Of a stretch of 64,000 nucleotides of DNA, positions 41,143-49,491 are shown piece after piece. The notes under the pieces were generated by a model, which saw nothing but the letters and a program-made list of their open reading frames with translations, did not search any database and had not been told where the DNA came from. A program made the position numbers and the translations under genes. Numbering within the stretch: the first letter of the stretch is position 1; each line of letters begins with the position of its first letter. The stretch comes from Paraburkholderia aspalathi. Lineage in GTDB: Bacteria; Pseudomonadota; Gammaproteobacteria; Burkholderiales; Burkholderiaceae. The DNA lies in contig NZ_FPBH01000021.1 of NCBI RefSeq assembly GCF_900116445.1, forward strand, positions 1 to 64,000, in the 5' to 3' direction.

Positions 41143-42207
41143 TCAACCCACCGCAACCCGGCGCAACATTGGGCGGCGCGTCGCTTCGATCAGTGCCGAA
41201 TAGCCGTCAACGTAATTCTGGGCCATTGTTTTCGAACTGAAGCGGCGCTCGAACTGCGCGCGAATCTCGGTGCGCGACAGTTCGTCCAGACGCTGCAGCG
41301 CGGCTACCGCGCCTTGAACGTCCTCGACAATGTAGCCGGTCACGCCGTGGTCGATCACTTCCGCCACCGAACCGCGGTTGAAGGCGATCACCGGCGTGCC
41401 GCACGCCATCGATTCGATCATCACGAGACCGAACGGCTCCGACCAGTCGATCGGGAACAGCAGCGCCTTGGCGCCCGACAGGAACTCGGGCTTTTGCGCC
41501 TCGTTGATCTCGCCGACGAACTCCACGTGCGCCATGGAGAGCAGCGGTTCGATTTCCTTCTTGAAGTATTCCTGGTCGACCTTGTCCACCTTAGCGGCGA
41601 TCTTCAGCGGCAAACCGCTTTGTGCAGCGATCTTGATAGCTGTATCGACGCGCTTCTCCGGACAGATTCGGCCGAGGAACGCCAGGTATTCCGGCTTCTT
41701 GTGCGCCTGCGGAGTGAGCAGTTGCTCCGGCAGACCGTGATAAATCGTATTCAGCCAGTTGGCCTGGGGCAGCGGCACGCGCTGCGAATCCGAGATCGAC
41801 ACCACCGGCACGTTCGAGAACGCGTCGAACACCGGTTGCAGCTCCGGCAAGTCCAGACGGCCGTGAAGCGTCGTCACGAACGGCGTGTCCATGGTCGTGA
41901 AGAGCGGGAACGGCATGTAGTCGAGGTGAAAGTGCAGCACGTCGAACTCATGCGCGACCTTGCGCACCTTTTCCATCATCAGGACGTGCGGAGCCAGCGC
42001 ATCGCGAATCGTCGGGTCGAGGCGCAGCGCCCGCGGCCAGCACGCGTCGAGGTTCGCCGAGGTGACCGAGTCGCCGCTTGCAAACAGCGTGACGTCGTGG
42101 CCGAGATCGACCAGTGCTTCGGTCAGATACGACACGACACGTTCGGTGCCGCCGTAAAGTTTCGGCGGGACAGCTTCATACAGCGGCGCAATTTGTGCGA
42201 TTCGCAT
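41143..42207 (-). CDS. GT4-family glycosyltransferase, 354 aa
   Basis: The ATG at 42207 has CAGGAGAAACGC upstream. N-domain: MRIAQIAPLYEAVPPKLYGGTERVVSYLTEAL, with the GGTER sugar-acceptor turn. C-domain: LGRICPEKRVDTAIKIA, then the catalytic EPFGLVMIESMACGTPVIAFNRGS (E-x7-E motif). It is a retaining GT-B enzyme. The full-length family builds envelope polysaccharide or trehalose-like glycans; the acceptor is unknown. It is transcribed away from flhDC. Homologues sit next to flhDC in Burkholderia-like genomes, which does not by itself link it to motility. Confidence 0.85.
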   Translation of the reverse strand: MRIAQIAPLYEAVPPKLYGGTERVVSYLTEALVDLGHDVTLFASGDSVTSANLDACWPRALRLDPTIRDALAPHVLMMEKVRKVAHEFDVLHFHLDYMPFPLFTTMDTPFVTTLHGRLDLPELQPVFDAFSNVPVVSISDSQRVPLPQANWLNTIYHGLPEQLLTPQAHKKPEYLAFLGRICPEKRVDTAIKIAAQSGLPLKIAAKVDKVDQEYFKKEIEPLLSMAHVEFVGEINEAQKPEFLSGAKALLFPIDWSEPFGLVMIESMACGTPVIAFNRGSVAEVIDHGVTGYIVEDVQGAVAALQRLDELSRTEIRAQFERRFSSKTMAQNYVDGYSALIEATRRPMLRRVAVG

Positions 42208-42540
42208 GCGTTTCTCCTGTTCAAAACGGCTTCGCACAACGGCGCTCGGGTCGAGCGAGGAGCGAATGCCTGACGGACGGTTGGGCGCGGTAAGCCGCCG
42301 CCCGGGGGTGTTCCGAACCTGCATCGGGTAATCCCTTAGCTTCATTATCGGGATCGGCCGCGCTAATTCGAGTTATTTTTCAAACGCTTAATGTTGTTAC
42401 AGCGCGAAACATGATGCGTTACAGGTCGGCAGGAGGGTGTCCCGATAGTCGGCAAGCACGACAGGATGGGCATCCGAACGCTAAAGGAACATCAGCAAGG
42501 GGCGGTCCCGGGGGCTGAAACGCGCCCTACATCACGCGCG

Positions 42541-42568
42541 TTGCACAGAAGTGAAAACGTCTTATAAT
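42541..42568 (+). promoter_or_regulatory. sigma-70 promoter of flhDC
   Basis: TTGCAC (42541-42546), a 16-base spacer and TATAAT (42563-42568) give a near-consensus housekeeping promoter about 340 bases before the flhD start. Confidence 0.75.
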
Positions 42569-42715
42569 TCTTTCTCACCACTACAAGGTGCGGATCGTGA
42601 GTCACTCAAGACTCACCGTTTGGTTCACATTTCTGCTGAAGAAATAGCCAAAACGCATCGTCGGCCTCAAGCTGAGCGCCACTTCCGCTGCTTCAGCCTT
42701 CTTTCTGACCCCTCC

Positions 42716-42756
42716 GTGTAGGAATAATTCCTACACGAATGACGGATTAATCCGTC
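42716..42756 (+). promoter_or_regulatory. twin palindromes in the flhDC leader
   Basis: The first, 42716-42736, has perfect 10-base arms GTGTAGGAAT/ATTCCTACAC around one central A. The second, 42741-42756, is a perfect 16-mer, GACGGATTAATCCGTC. They lie four bases apart, on the transcribed side of the promoter. They could be operators for dimeric regulators or RNA hairpins controlling flhDC mRNA; the sequence alone cannot decide. Confidence 0.6.
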
Positions 42757-42910
42757 AAACAGGCAGGGTGTCTGTCCGATTTTCGTCCGCTCCCCCTTTC
42801 GACACAATGCTCCCAAGACCAGAAACGAGCCGATTCGTGCGGTTTAAGTGCGCGCGTTCGAGCAAACGTTTCCGTAACGGCCTGACCAGCCAGATACACC
42901 CGGGGGAATC

Positions 42911-43231
42911 ATGAGCGCGACAAGCGAAATGCTCAATGAGATCAGAGAAGTCAATCTTTCTTATCTCCTGCTCGCCCAGCGTCTGCTGCGCGAAGACAAG
43001 CCTATGGGCATGTTTCGCATGGGGATTTCGGACCAGCTGGCCGACGTCCTCGCCAACCTGTCTTTGGCGCAGACCGTGAAGCTGGCGGCGTCCAATCAGG
43101 TGTTGTGCCGTTTCCGTTTCGATGACCATGCCGTACTGTCCGCCCTTGCGGACAAAGGCAAATCGAGCGCCGTGGCCCAGGCGCATTCCGCGATCCTGAT
43201 GGCAAGCCAGCCAGTCGAGCAACTCAGCTGA
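42911..43231 (+). CDS. flhD: FlhD, flagellar master regulator subunit
   Basis: 106 aa. Helical N-terminus EMLNEIREVNLSYLLLAQRLLREDKPMGMFRMGIS, matching FlhD of enterics and Burkholderia, including the conserved Leu/Ile heptads. FlhD forms the D4C2 complex with FlhC and activates class II flagellar promoters with sigma-70. ATG follows a CGGGGGA-type ribosome site. flhC starts 52 bases downstream. Confidence 0.93.
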   Translation: MSATSEMLNEIREVNLSYLLLAQRLLREDKPMGMFRMGISDQLADVLANLSLAQTVKLAASNQVLCRFRFDDHAVLSALADKGKSSAVAQAHSAILMASQPVEQLS

Positions 43232-43282
43232 TGGCAGCTTTTGGTTCAAGTAAAGCGATCAGGATTGGGGAATTGCAAGCGG

Positions 43283-43843
43283 ATGGCCTATAAGAGCGTT
43301 GTGCAGGAAGTCAGGGAAATTACCCTCGCCATCGAGCTGATCGAGCTCGGTGCGCGTCTGCAATTGCTGGAAGCGGAAACCAGCCTGTCGCGCGACCGGC
43401 TGATCAAGCTGTACAAGGAGCTGAAAGGGGTGTCGCCGCCCAAGGGCATGTTGCCGTTTTCGACCGACTGGTTCATGACCTGGCAGCCGAACTTTCACTC
43501 ATCGCTGTTCTACAACATCTACTGCTTCATGGCCGGCCACGGCGGCTGTCCGACGATCCAGTCGATTGTGAAGAGCTACCGGCTCTATCTGGAACACGTC
43601 CAGCTGCACGACGACGAGCCCGTGCTCAGTCTCACGCGCGCCTGGACGCTGGTGCGCTTCTTCGACTCCGGAATGCTGCAAATGACCGCCTGCTGCCGGT
43701 GCGGCGGACATTTTGTCGCGCATGCCCACGATCCGCAGCACGCCTTTGTTTGCGGGTTGTGCCAGCCGCCGTCGCGCGCGGGTAAGACAAAGAAATTTGC
43801 CGACGCCCGGGCCCGCGAAAGCCTCGCCGCGCTCGAAATTTGA
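43283..43843 (+). CDS. flhC: FlhC, flagellar master regulator subunit
   Basis: 186 aa from ATG 43283 (MAYKSVVQEVREITLAIELIELGARLQLLEAETSLSRDRLIKLYKELKG). A zinc-binding site is formed by Cys pairs in TACCRCGGHFV and FVCGLCQPP. FlhC makes the main DNA contacts in FlhD4C2. The 52-base gap after flhD is short, so the two are cotranscribed. Confidence 0.95.
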   Translation: MAYKSVVQEVREITLAIELIELGARLQLLEAETSLSRDRLIKLYKELKGVSPPKGMLPFSTDWFMTWQPNFHSSLFYNIYCFMAGHGGCPTIQSIVKSYRLYLEHVQLHDDEPVLSLTRAWTLVRFFDSGMLQMTACCRCGGHFVAHAHDPQHAFVCGLCQPPSRAGKTKKFADARARESLAALEI

Positions 43844-44010
43844 GCCGTAGGGCGGTGCCGGCCTTTAGCCCGCAATCCGGCGCACAGGTCGTTTCACACG
43901 CCCACATCCCCATTCGGCGGGCTTTCCGGCCCGATCGGTCAACACGGGACCCGGCCGGGCCGGTTTAACCCGCCTCTGGTTTACACCGGAGCGACGAGCC
44001 GCTTTTCCGC

Positions 44011-44037
44011 CAAAGTTTTCTGCTCCGTTGCCGTAAA
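44011..44037 (+). promoter_or_regulatory. sigma-28 (FliA) promoter of the mot-che operon
   Basis: CAAAGTTT, an 11-base spacer, then GCCGTAAA, against the consensus TAAAGTTT-N11-GCCGATAA. It lies 46 bases before the motA start, so motA-onward is a late flagellar class transcript. Confidence 0.82.
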
Positions 44038-44082
44038 CCAGATTAACGACGGTCACCGTCGCTTCTTTGTGAGGGCTCGGCA

Positions 44083-44943
44083 GTGCTGATTTTCGTGGGA
44101 ACACTCGTGACGCTATTGTCCGTTTTCGGCGGTTACGCGCTGGAAGGCGGCCATCTCGGCGCGCTGTTGCAGCCTGTCGAAGTGCTGATGATCGTCGGCG
44201 CCGGCGTCGGCGCATTCATTCTCGGCAACGGGATGAAGACGATCAAGGCGACACTGCGCGTCATCCCGACCCTGTTCAAGGGCGCGAAGTACAACAAGGA
44301 CGTCTACATGGAGCTGATGGCGCTCCTCTACGTCCTGCTGGCCAAGGCGCGCAAGGAAGGCACGCTGACGCTGGAAGCCGATATCGACGATCCGTCGAAG
44401 AGCCCGATCTTCACCCAGTACCCGAAGATTCTCGCCGACCATCACATCATCGAATTCCTGACCGACTACCTGCGTCTGATGGTGGGCGGCAACATGAACG
44501 CGTTCGAGATCGAAAGCCTGATGGACGAGGAGATCGAGACGCATCACCAGGAAGGCGAGGCGCCCGCGCACGCCCTGAACAAGGTCGGCGACGCGATGCC
44601 GGCGTTCGGGATCGTGGCCGCGGTGATGGGCGTGGTGCACACCATGGCTTCCGCCGACAAGCCGCCCGCAGTGCTCGGCGAGATGATCGCCCAGGCGCTG
44701 GTCGGCACCTTCCTCGGGATTCTGCTTTCGTACGGGCTGATCGGACCGCTCGCGAGCGTCGCCGAACAGCGCGTGACCGAGTCGACCAAGATGTTCCAGT
44801 GCATCAAGGTGACGATCCTCGCCAGTTTGAATGGTTATGCGCCGGCGATTGCCGTCGAATTCGGCCGCAAGGTGCTCTTCTCGACTGAACGCCCGTCGTT
44901 CGCCGAGCTGGAAGAGCACGTGCGCCGCGTCAAAGCCAAGTAA
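44083..44943 (+). CDS. motA: MotA, flagellar stator protein
   Basis: 286 aa, GTG start (GAGGGCTCGGCA upstream). Four membrane segments: LIFVGTLVTLLSVFGGYALEGG, VEVLMIVGAGVGAFILGNG, PAFGIVAAVMGVVHTM and LVGTFLGILLSYGLIGP. The cytoplasmic loop between segments 2 and 3 carries the charged torque-generating residues. Pro residues at the membrane-segment ends (DAMPAFG; YGLIGPLA) are conserved. It forms the H+-driven stator with MotB. Confidence 0.97.
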   Translation: MLIFVGTLVTLLSVFGGYALEGGHLGALLQPVEVLMIVGAGVGAFILGNGMKTIKATLRVIPTLFKGAKYNKDVYMELMALLYVLLAKARKEGTLTLEADIDDPSKSPIFTQYPKILADHHIIEFLTDYLRLMVGGNMNAFEIESLMDEEIETHHQEGEAPAHALNKVGDAMPAFGIVAAVMGVVHTMASADKPPAVLGEMIAQALVGTFLGILLSYGLIGPLASVAEQRVTESTKMFQCIKVTILASLNGYAPAIAVEFGRKVLFSTERPSFAELEEHVRRVKAK

Positions 44944-44964
44944 TGGGCGCCGGGAACTGATTCG

Positions 44965-45972
44965 ATGAGCAAGGATAAAGACCGCGCCATTGTCGTCAAG
45001 CGCTCCGCGCCGGCCAAGAAAGGCCACCACGGCGGCGCATGGAAGCTCGCGTATGCGGACTTCATGACCGCGATGATGGCGTTCTTCCTGCTGATGTGGC
45101 TGCTGAGCTCGGCTTCCACCGTGCAGTTGAAGGGCATCGCCGATTACTTCAACCAGCCGCTGAAGATCACGCTGTGGGGCGGCGATCGCAGCGCAGAGGA
45201 TTCGAGCATTCTGAAGGGCGGTGGTCGCGACATTTCGACCGACGCACAGGGCGTGACGCGCTCGACCGATGGCACGAACAATCGCGCCGAGCGCACGGTC
45301 TCGCATAGCAACGACGACTCGATCAAGCAGTCGCAGGGCGAGCTGGAGCGCCGCGAACAGGTCCGTCTGCACGATCTGCAGGTCAAGCTGATGGCTGCGA
45401 TCGAAGCGAACCCGGTGCTGCGCCAGTTCAAGCAGCAGATCCGCATCGACTCGACGCTGACCGGCCTGCGCATCGAAATCGTCGACTCGCAAAAGCGGCC
45501 GATGTTCGCGACCGCGAAAGACGTGGTTGAGCCGTACATGCGCGACATCCTGCGCGAAATCGGCCACACGCTGAACGACGTGCCGAACCGGATCATCGTG
45601 CAAGGACACACCGACGCCGCGCAATACGCGGGTGGCGAGAAGGGCTACAGCAACTGGGAACTGTCCGCGGACCGCGCCAATGCGTCGCGCCGCGAACTGA
45701 TCGCCGGCGGCATGGACGAAGCGAAGGTGATGCGCGTGCTCGGTCTCGCGTCGACGCAGAACCTGAACAAGGCGGACCCGATGGACCCGGAAAACCGCCG
45801 CATCAGCATCATCGTGCTGAACAAGAAGTCGGAGGAGGCGCTTGACCATGACGACTCCACCACGACCACCTTGTCGGACGATGCGGCCGGCTCCAAGCCG
45901 CTGCTGCAAAGACTTGCGCAACCGGTGACGGTTGCACCGAAGGTGCCGGCGGCAGCGCCGGCAGCCCAGTAA
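44965..45972 (+). CDS. motB: MotB, flagellar stator protein
   Basis: 335 aa. N-terminal membrane helix AWKLAYADFMTAMMAFFLLMWLLSS with the proton-carrying Asp32. The plug/linker is followed by a C-terminal OmpA-like peptidoglycan-binding domain (RIIVQGHTDAAQYAGGEKGYSNWELSADRANASRRELI). The C-terminal tail is Ala/Pro-rich. It anchors MotA to the cell wall. It starts 21 bases after motA. Confidence 0.96.
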   Translation: MSKDKDRAIVVKRSAPAKKGHHGGAWKLAYADFMTAMMAFFLLMWLLSSASTVQLKGIADYFNQPLKITLWGGDRSAEDSSILKGGGRDISTDAQGVTRSTDGTNNRAERTVSHSNDDSIKQSQGELERREQVRLHDLQVKLMAAIEANPVLRQFKQQIRIDSTLTGLRIEIVDSQKRPMFATAKDVVEPYMRDILREIGHTLNDVPNRIIVQGHTDAAQYAGGEKGYSNWELSADRANASRRELIAGGMDEAKVMRVLGLASTQNLNKADPMDPENRRISIIVLNKKSEEALDHDDSTTTTLSDDAAGSKPLLQRLAQPVTVAPKVPAAAPAAQ

Positions 45973-46056
45973 CAGACAGCGACCGGCGGCCCGGTCCATG
46001 CGCCCAGGTGGCGCGGACGGCCAGACGGTCCATAGCGTAAGTGCAGCGAGGTTTTC

Positions 46057-46434
46057 ATGATCAGGCACATCCTGGCAATCGACGATTCGGCATCGATGCG
46101 GCAAATTCTCGCCGCAACGCTGACGACGGCAGGCTATGAAGTGACGCTCGCGGCGGACGGCATTGAAGGGCTCGAAAATGCGCTCGCCATGTCGTTCGAC
46201 CTCGTGCTGACCGACCAGCACATGCCGGGCAAAACCGGCCTCGATCTGATCACGGAACTGCGCGGCAATCCGGCTTACCAGGCGACGCCCATCCTCGTCC
46301 TTACGACGGAATCGGGCGAGCCGTTCAAGGAGGCGGCGCGGGCCGCGGGGGCGACCGGCTGGATCGAAAAGCCGCTCGACCCCGACATGTTGACCGAACT
46401 GGTCGCGGCACTAGCCGAATCGGACAACGCATGA
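46057..46434 (+). CDS. cheY: CheY-type chemotaxis response regulator (first copy)
   Basis: 125 aa, single receiver domain: acidic pair Asp9-Asp10, phosphoacceptor Asp53 (LTDQHMP), Thr in VLTTESGE and Lys in WIEKPL. No output domain. It precedes cheA directly, so it is likely a CheA substrate that either signals to the motor or acts as a phosphate sink. The second copy near cheZ (54538) is closer to canonical CheY, so this one may be the accessory regulator. The stop is followed by a 98-base gap to cheA. Confidence 0.93.
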   Translation: MIRHILAIDDSASMRQILAATLTTAGYEVTLAADGIEGLENALAMSFDLVLTDQHMPGKTGLDLITELRGNPAYQATPILVLTTESGEPFKEAARAAGATGWIEKPLDPDMLTELVAALAESDNA

Positions 46435-46532
46435 GCGCCCTATAAGCGCCACCTTTACACAAGTTATAGAAGCTCTCGACGCGGCGGCACGACAGCCCAA
46501 GCGTAGACAGGAACTCTCGCGGTGACCCAGGC

Positions 46533-48860
46533 ATGACACTCGACATCACTCAGTTCTATCAGACCTTCTTCGACGAAGCGGACGAACTGCTCGCGCAGAT
46601 GGAGCAGTTGCTGCTCAATCTGGACATCGCCCATCCGGACCCCGAAGACCTCGCGGCAATTTTCCGCGCGGCGCATTCGATCAAGGGCGGTGCGGCGACG
46701 TTCGGCTTTACCGCGCTGACGGAAACGACTCACATTCTCGAATCGCTGCTCGACCGCGCGCGCAATAACGAACTCGTGCTGCGCAAGGACATGATCGACA
46801 CGTTCCTCGAAACCAAGGACGTGTTGTCCGGCCAGCTCGCCGACTACCGTGCGAGCGCCGAGCCGGATACGGCTGTAGCCAAGGCGATCTGCGCGAAGCT
46901 CGAACAGTTGCATGCCGAAAGCCGCCTGGGCGCCGAAGCGGCCGCGGCGCCGGCAGCCGCCGCACCGGTGGCAGCCACAGCACCAGTAGAAGCATCAACA
47001 GCAGAAACAGCAGGACAAGGCGGTACCCCGCCCGAGCACGTCGTCGAACAGGCGGTGCAGGCTGCGGGTGAATGGACTGACGGCGAACCGGCACAGACTG
47101 GACAAGCCGCGGGCGCCGGCGATGCAGCCGGCCCCCATCTGAAAATTACGCTACGGGGCGTAGGTGAGAAGGACCAGGAACTGCTGTCCGAAGAGCTCGG
47201 CAACCTGGGGAACATTGTCGGGCAGGTCAAGAGCGGCGGCGATCTGACGCTGTGGCTCCAGACCGATGTGACCTCCGACGACATCATCGCCGTGTGCTGT
47301 TTCGTGATCGACGAAAGTCAGATCGCGATCGGCCGCGGCACCGCACCGGCGGACGAGACGCAGCAAGGCGAACCTGGAACGCCCGACGCTGCCGATTCGG
47401 CCCCGGCGCAAGCAGCACAAACGGCACACGCTCACCAGGCGGAGCAGGCAGCATCGTCGGCACCGGCGGCCCACACCGCTGCGCCCGCTCAAGCCGCCGC
47501 CACGCACGGACTGTTCAACGCCCCGGCGTCGACAGCGACTACGCCGGCGCCTGCCGCGGCTGCACCCGCAGCAGCGACCAGCGCACCGGCGGCAAGCGTG
47601 GCAGCAACTGCGACGGCGACCGCCGAACAGGATCGCAAGGCGGCACGGCCGGCCGCGGCAGCAGGTGGCGCGGAAGGCAGCTCGATTCGTGTCGGCGTCG
47701 AAAAGGTCGATCAGCTGATCAACCTGGTCGGCGAACTGGTGATCACGCAGGCGATGTTGGCCGAAACCACCAGCACGTTCGATCCGGCGCTGCACGACCG
47801 GCTCTTCAACGGCATGGCGCAGCTCGAGCGCAATGCGCGCGATCTGCAGGAAGCGGTGATGTCGATCCGCATGATGCCGATGGACTACGTGTTCAGCCGC
47901 TTCCCGCGTCTCGTACGCGATCTGGCGGCGAAACTCGGCAAGGAAGTGGAACTCGTCACCTTCGGTCAGGCGACTGAACTCGACAAGAGCCTCATTGAAC
48001 GGATCATCGATCCGTTGACTCACCTCGTGCGCAACAGTCTCGACCACGGTATTGAAACCGTGGAAGCGCGGCGTGCGGCGGGTAAGGATTCGACCGGCCA
48101 GCTGGTGCTGTCGGCGGCTCACCATGGCGGCAACATCGTCATCGAAGTGAGCGACGACGGCGCCGGTTTGCGCCGCGACAAGATTCTCGCGAAGGCCGCC
48201 AAGCAGGGCATGCAGGTCAGCGAATCGATGTCCGACGAAGAAGTCTGGAACCTGATTTTCCTGCCGGGCTTCTCGACGGCGGAGCAGGTCACGGACGTCT
48301 CGGGCCGTGGCGTCGGCATGGACGTGGTGAAGCGCAACATCCAGTCGATGGGTGGTCACGTGGAAATCACTTCGCATGCCGGCAAGGGCAGCACCACGCG
48401 CATCGTTCTGCCGCTCACGCTGGCGATTCTCGACGGCATGTCGGTCAAGGTCGGCAACGAGATCTTCATCCTGCCGCTGAACTTCGTGATGGAGTCGCTG
48501 CAACCGCGCGCCGAGGACATCTACACGGTGGCCAACGGCGAACGCGTGGTACGCGTACGCGGTGAATATCTGCCGCTCGTCGCGTTGCACGAAGTGTTCA
48601 ACGTCGACGACGCCAAGCAGGAACCGACGCAAGGCATCGTCACCATCATGCAAACCGAAGGGCGCCGCTTTGCGATGCTGATCGACGAGCTGGTGGGGCA
48701 GCAGCAGGTGGTCGTGAAGAATCTGGAAACGAATTACCGCAAGGTGCACGGCATTTCCGCCGCAACCATTCTCGGCGACGGCAGTGTCGCGCTGATCGTG
48801 GACGTGGCGGCGCTGAATCGCGAAACGCGCCATGCGCACGGCGCGATGAGCCTCGCATGA
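46533..48860 (+). CDS. cheA: CheA, chemotaxis histidine kinase
   Basis: 775 aa. The HPt domain has phospho-His48 (FRAAHSIKGGAATFGF). A CheY-binding P2-like domain spans about 205-275 (HLKITLRGVGEKDQELL). A long Ala/Pro/Thr linker (about 290-390) follows. Next come the dimerisation P3 region (VEKVDQLINLVGELVITQAML) and the HATPase with N-box HLVRNSLDHGIE, G1 VSDDGAGL, F-like LPGFSTAEQ and G2 GRGVGMDVVKRN. The C-terminal P5 CheW-like domain couples to receptors. It phosphorylates CheY and CheB. It is longer than enteric CheA (654 aa) because of the linker. Confidence 0.97.
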   Translation: MTLDITQFYQTFFDEADELLAQMEQLLLNLDIAHPDPEDLAAIFRAAHSIKGGAATFGFTALTETTHILESLLDRARNNELVLRKDMIDTFLETKDVLSGQLADYRASAEPDTAVAKAICAKLEQLHAESRLGAEAAAAPAAAAPVAATAPVEASTAETAGQGGTPPEHVVEQAVQAAGEWTDGEPAQTGQAAGAGDAAGPHLKITLRGVGEKDQELLSEELGNLGNIVGQVKSGGDLTLWLQTDVTSDDIIAVCCFVIDESQIAIGRGTAPADETQQGEPGTPDAADSAPAQAAQTAHAHQAEQAASSAPAAHTAAPAQAAATHGLFNAPASTATTPAPAAAAPAAATSAPAASVAATATATAEQDRKAARPAAAAGGAEGSSIRVGVEKVDQLINLVGELVITQAMLAETTSTFDPALHDRLFNGMAQLERNARDLQEAVMSIRMMPMDYVFSRFPRLVRDLAAKLGKEVELVTFGQATELDKSLIERIIDPLTHLVRNSLDHGIETVEARRAAGKDSTGQLVLSAAHHGGNIVIEVSDDGAGLRRDKILAKAAKQGMQVSESMSDEEVWNLIFLPGFSTAEQVTDVSGRGVGMDVVKRNIQSMGGHVEITSHAGKGSTTRIVLPLTLAILDGMSVKVGNEIFILPLNFVMESLQPRAEDIYTVANGERVVRVRGEYLPLVALHEVFNVDDAKQEPTQGIVTIMQTEGRRFAMLIDELVGQQQVVVKNLETNYRKVHGISAATILGDGSVALIVDVAALNRETRHAHGAMSLA

Positions 48861-48911
48861 CATCCGCAACACTCACTCAACTTATTTCATCCCAACCGTT
48901 TGGGGGCTAAC

Positions 48912-49442
48912 GTGGCAGAAGTTCAATCCATCAATTCGAGCGTCGCGAACGCGACGAATGGTCGCCGCGACGCGCAGCAGGCAGACGCCGGCGGTCAGGA
49001 ATTCCTCGTCTTCACGCTCGGCGCCGAAGAGTACGGCATCGACATTCTCAAGGTGCAGGAAATCCGCGGCTACGACAACGTGACGCGAATCGCCAATGCG
49101 CCGGAGTTCATCAAAGGCGTGATCAATCTGCGCGGCATCATCGTGCCGATCGTGGACATGCGCATCAAGTTTCATCTGGGCCGCGTCGAGTACGACCACC
49201 AGACGGTGGTGATCATCCTGAACGTCGCGCATCGCGTGGTCGGGATGGTGGTGGACGGCGTGTCGGACGTGCTCACGCTCGCCACCGACCAGATCATGCC
49301 GGCGCCGGAATTCGGCGCGACGCTGACGACCGAGTACCTGACGGGCCTCGGCACCGTCGACGGCCGCATGCTGATCCTGATGGACATTGAGAAGCTGATG
49401 ACCAGCCGCGAAATGGCGCTGATCGAAACGCTCAGCGCGTAA
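48912..49442 (+). CDS. cheW: CheW, receptor-kinase coupling protein
   Basis: 176 aa from GTG 48912, chosen because TGGGGGC sits just upstream; a TTG 12 bases earlier is less likely. Core SH3-like motif: EFLVFTLGAEEYGIDILKVQEIR, then GVINLRGIIVPIVDMRIKFHL, with IANAPEFIKG between. It bridges MCPs and CheA. It begins 51 bases after cheA and is followed closely by an MCP gene. Confidence 0.95.
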   Translation: MAEVQSINSSVANATNGRRDAQQADAGGQEFLVFTLGAEEYGIDILKVQEIRGYDNVTRIANAPEFIKGVINLRGIIVPIVDMRIKFHLGRVEYDHQTVVIILNVAHRVVGMVVDGVSDVLTLATDQIMPAPEFGATLTTEYLTGLGTVDGRMLILMDIEKLMTSREMALIETLSA

Positions 49443-49491
49443 GTATGACTACGCGCCAGTAAGAAAGACTGATCGAAGAGGGAGCATCAAG

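Larger units (their letters stand above)
42208..42910 (+). other. flhDC control region and long leader
   Basis: About 700 bases lack a protein gene. They hold the strong sigma-70 promoter at 42541-42568, a hairpin at 42597-42616, and two adjacent perfect palindromes at 42716-42756. That leaves about 340 bases of untranslated leader before flhD. The opposite strand carries the GT4 promoter near its left end. Confidence 0.5.

Noticed and set aside
44113..46221. 702-codon frame antisense to motA/motB/cheY
   Set aside because: Same reason: composition-driven shadow of strongly conserved genes.
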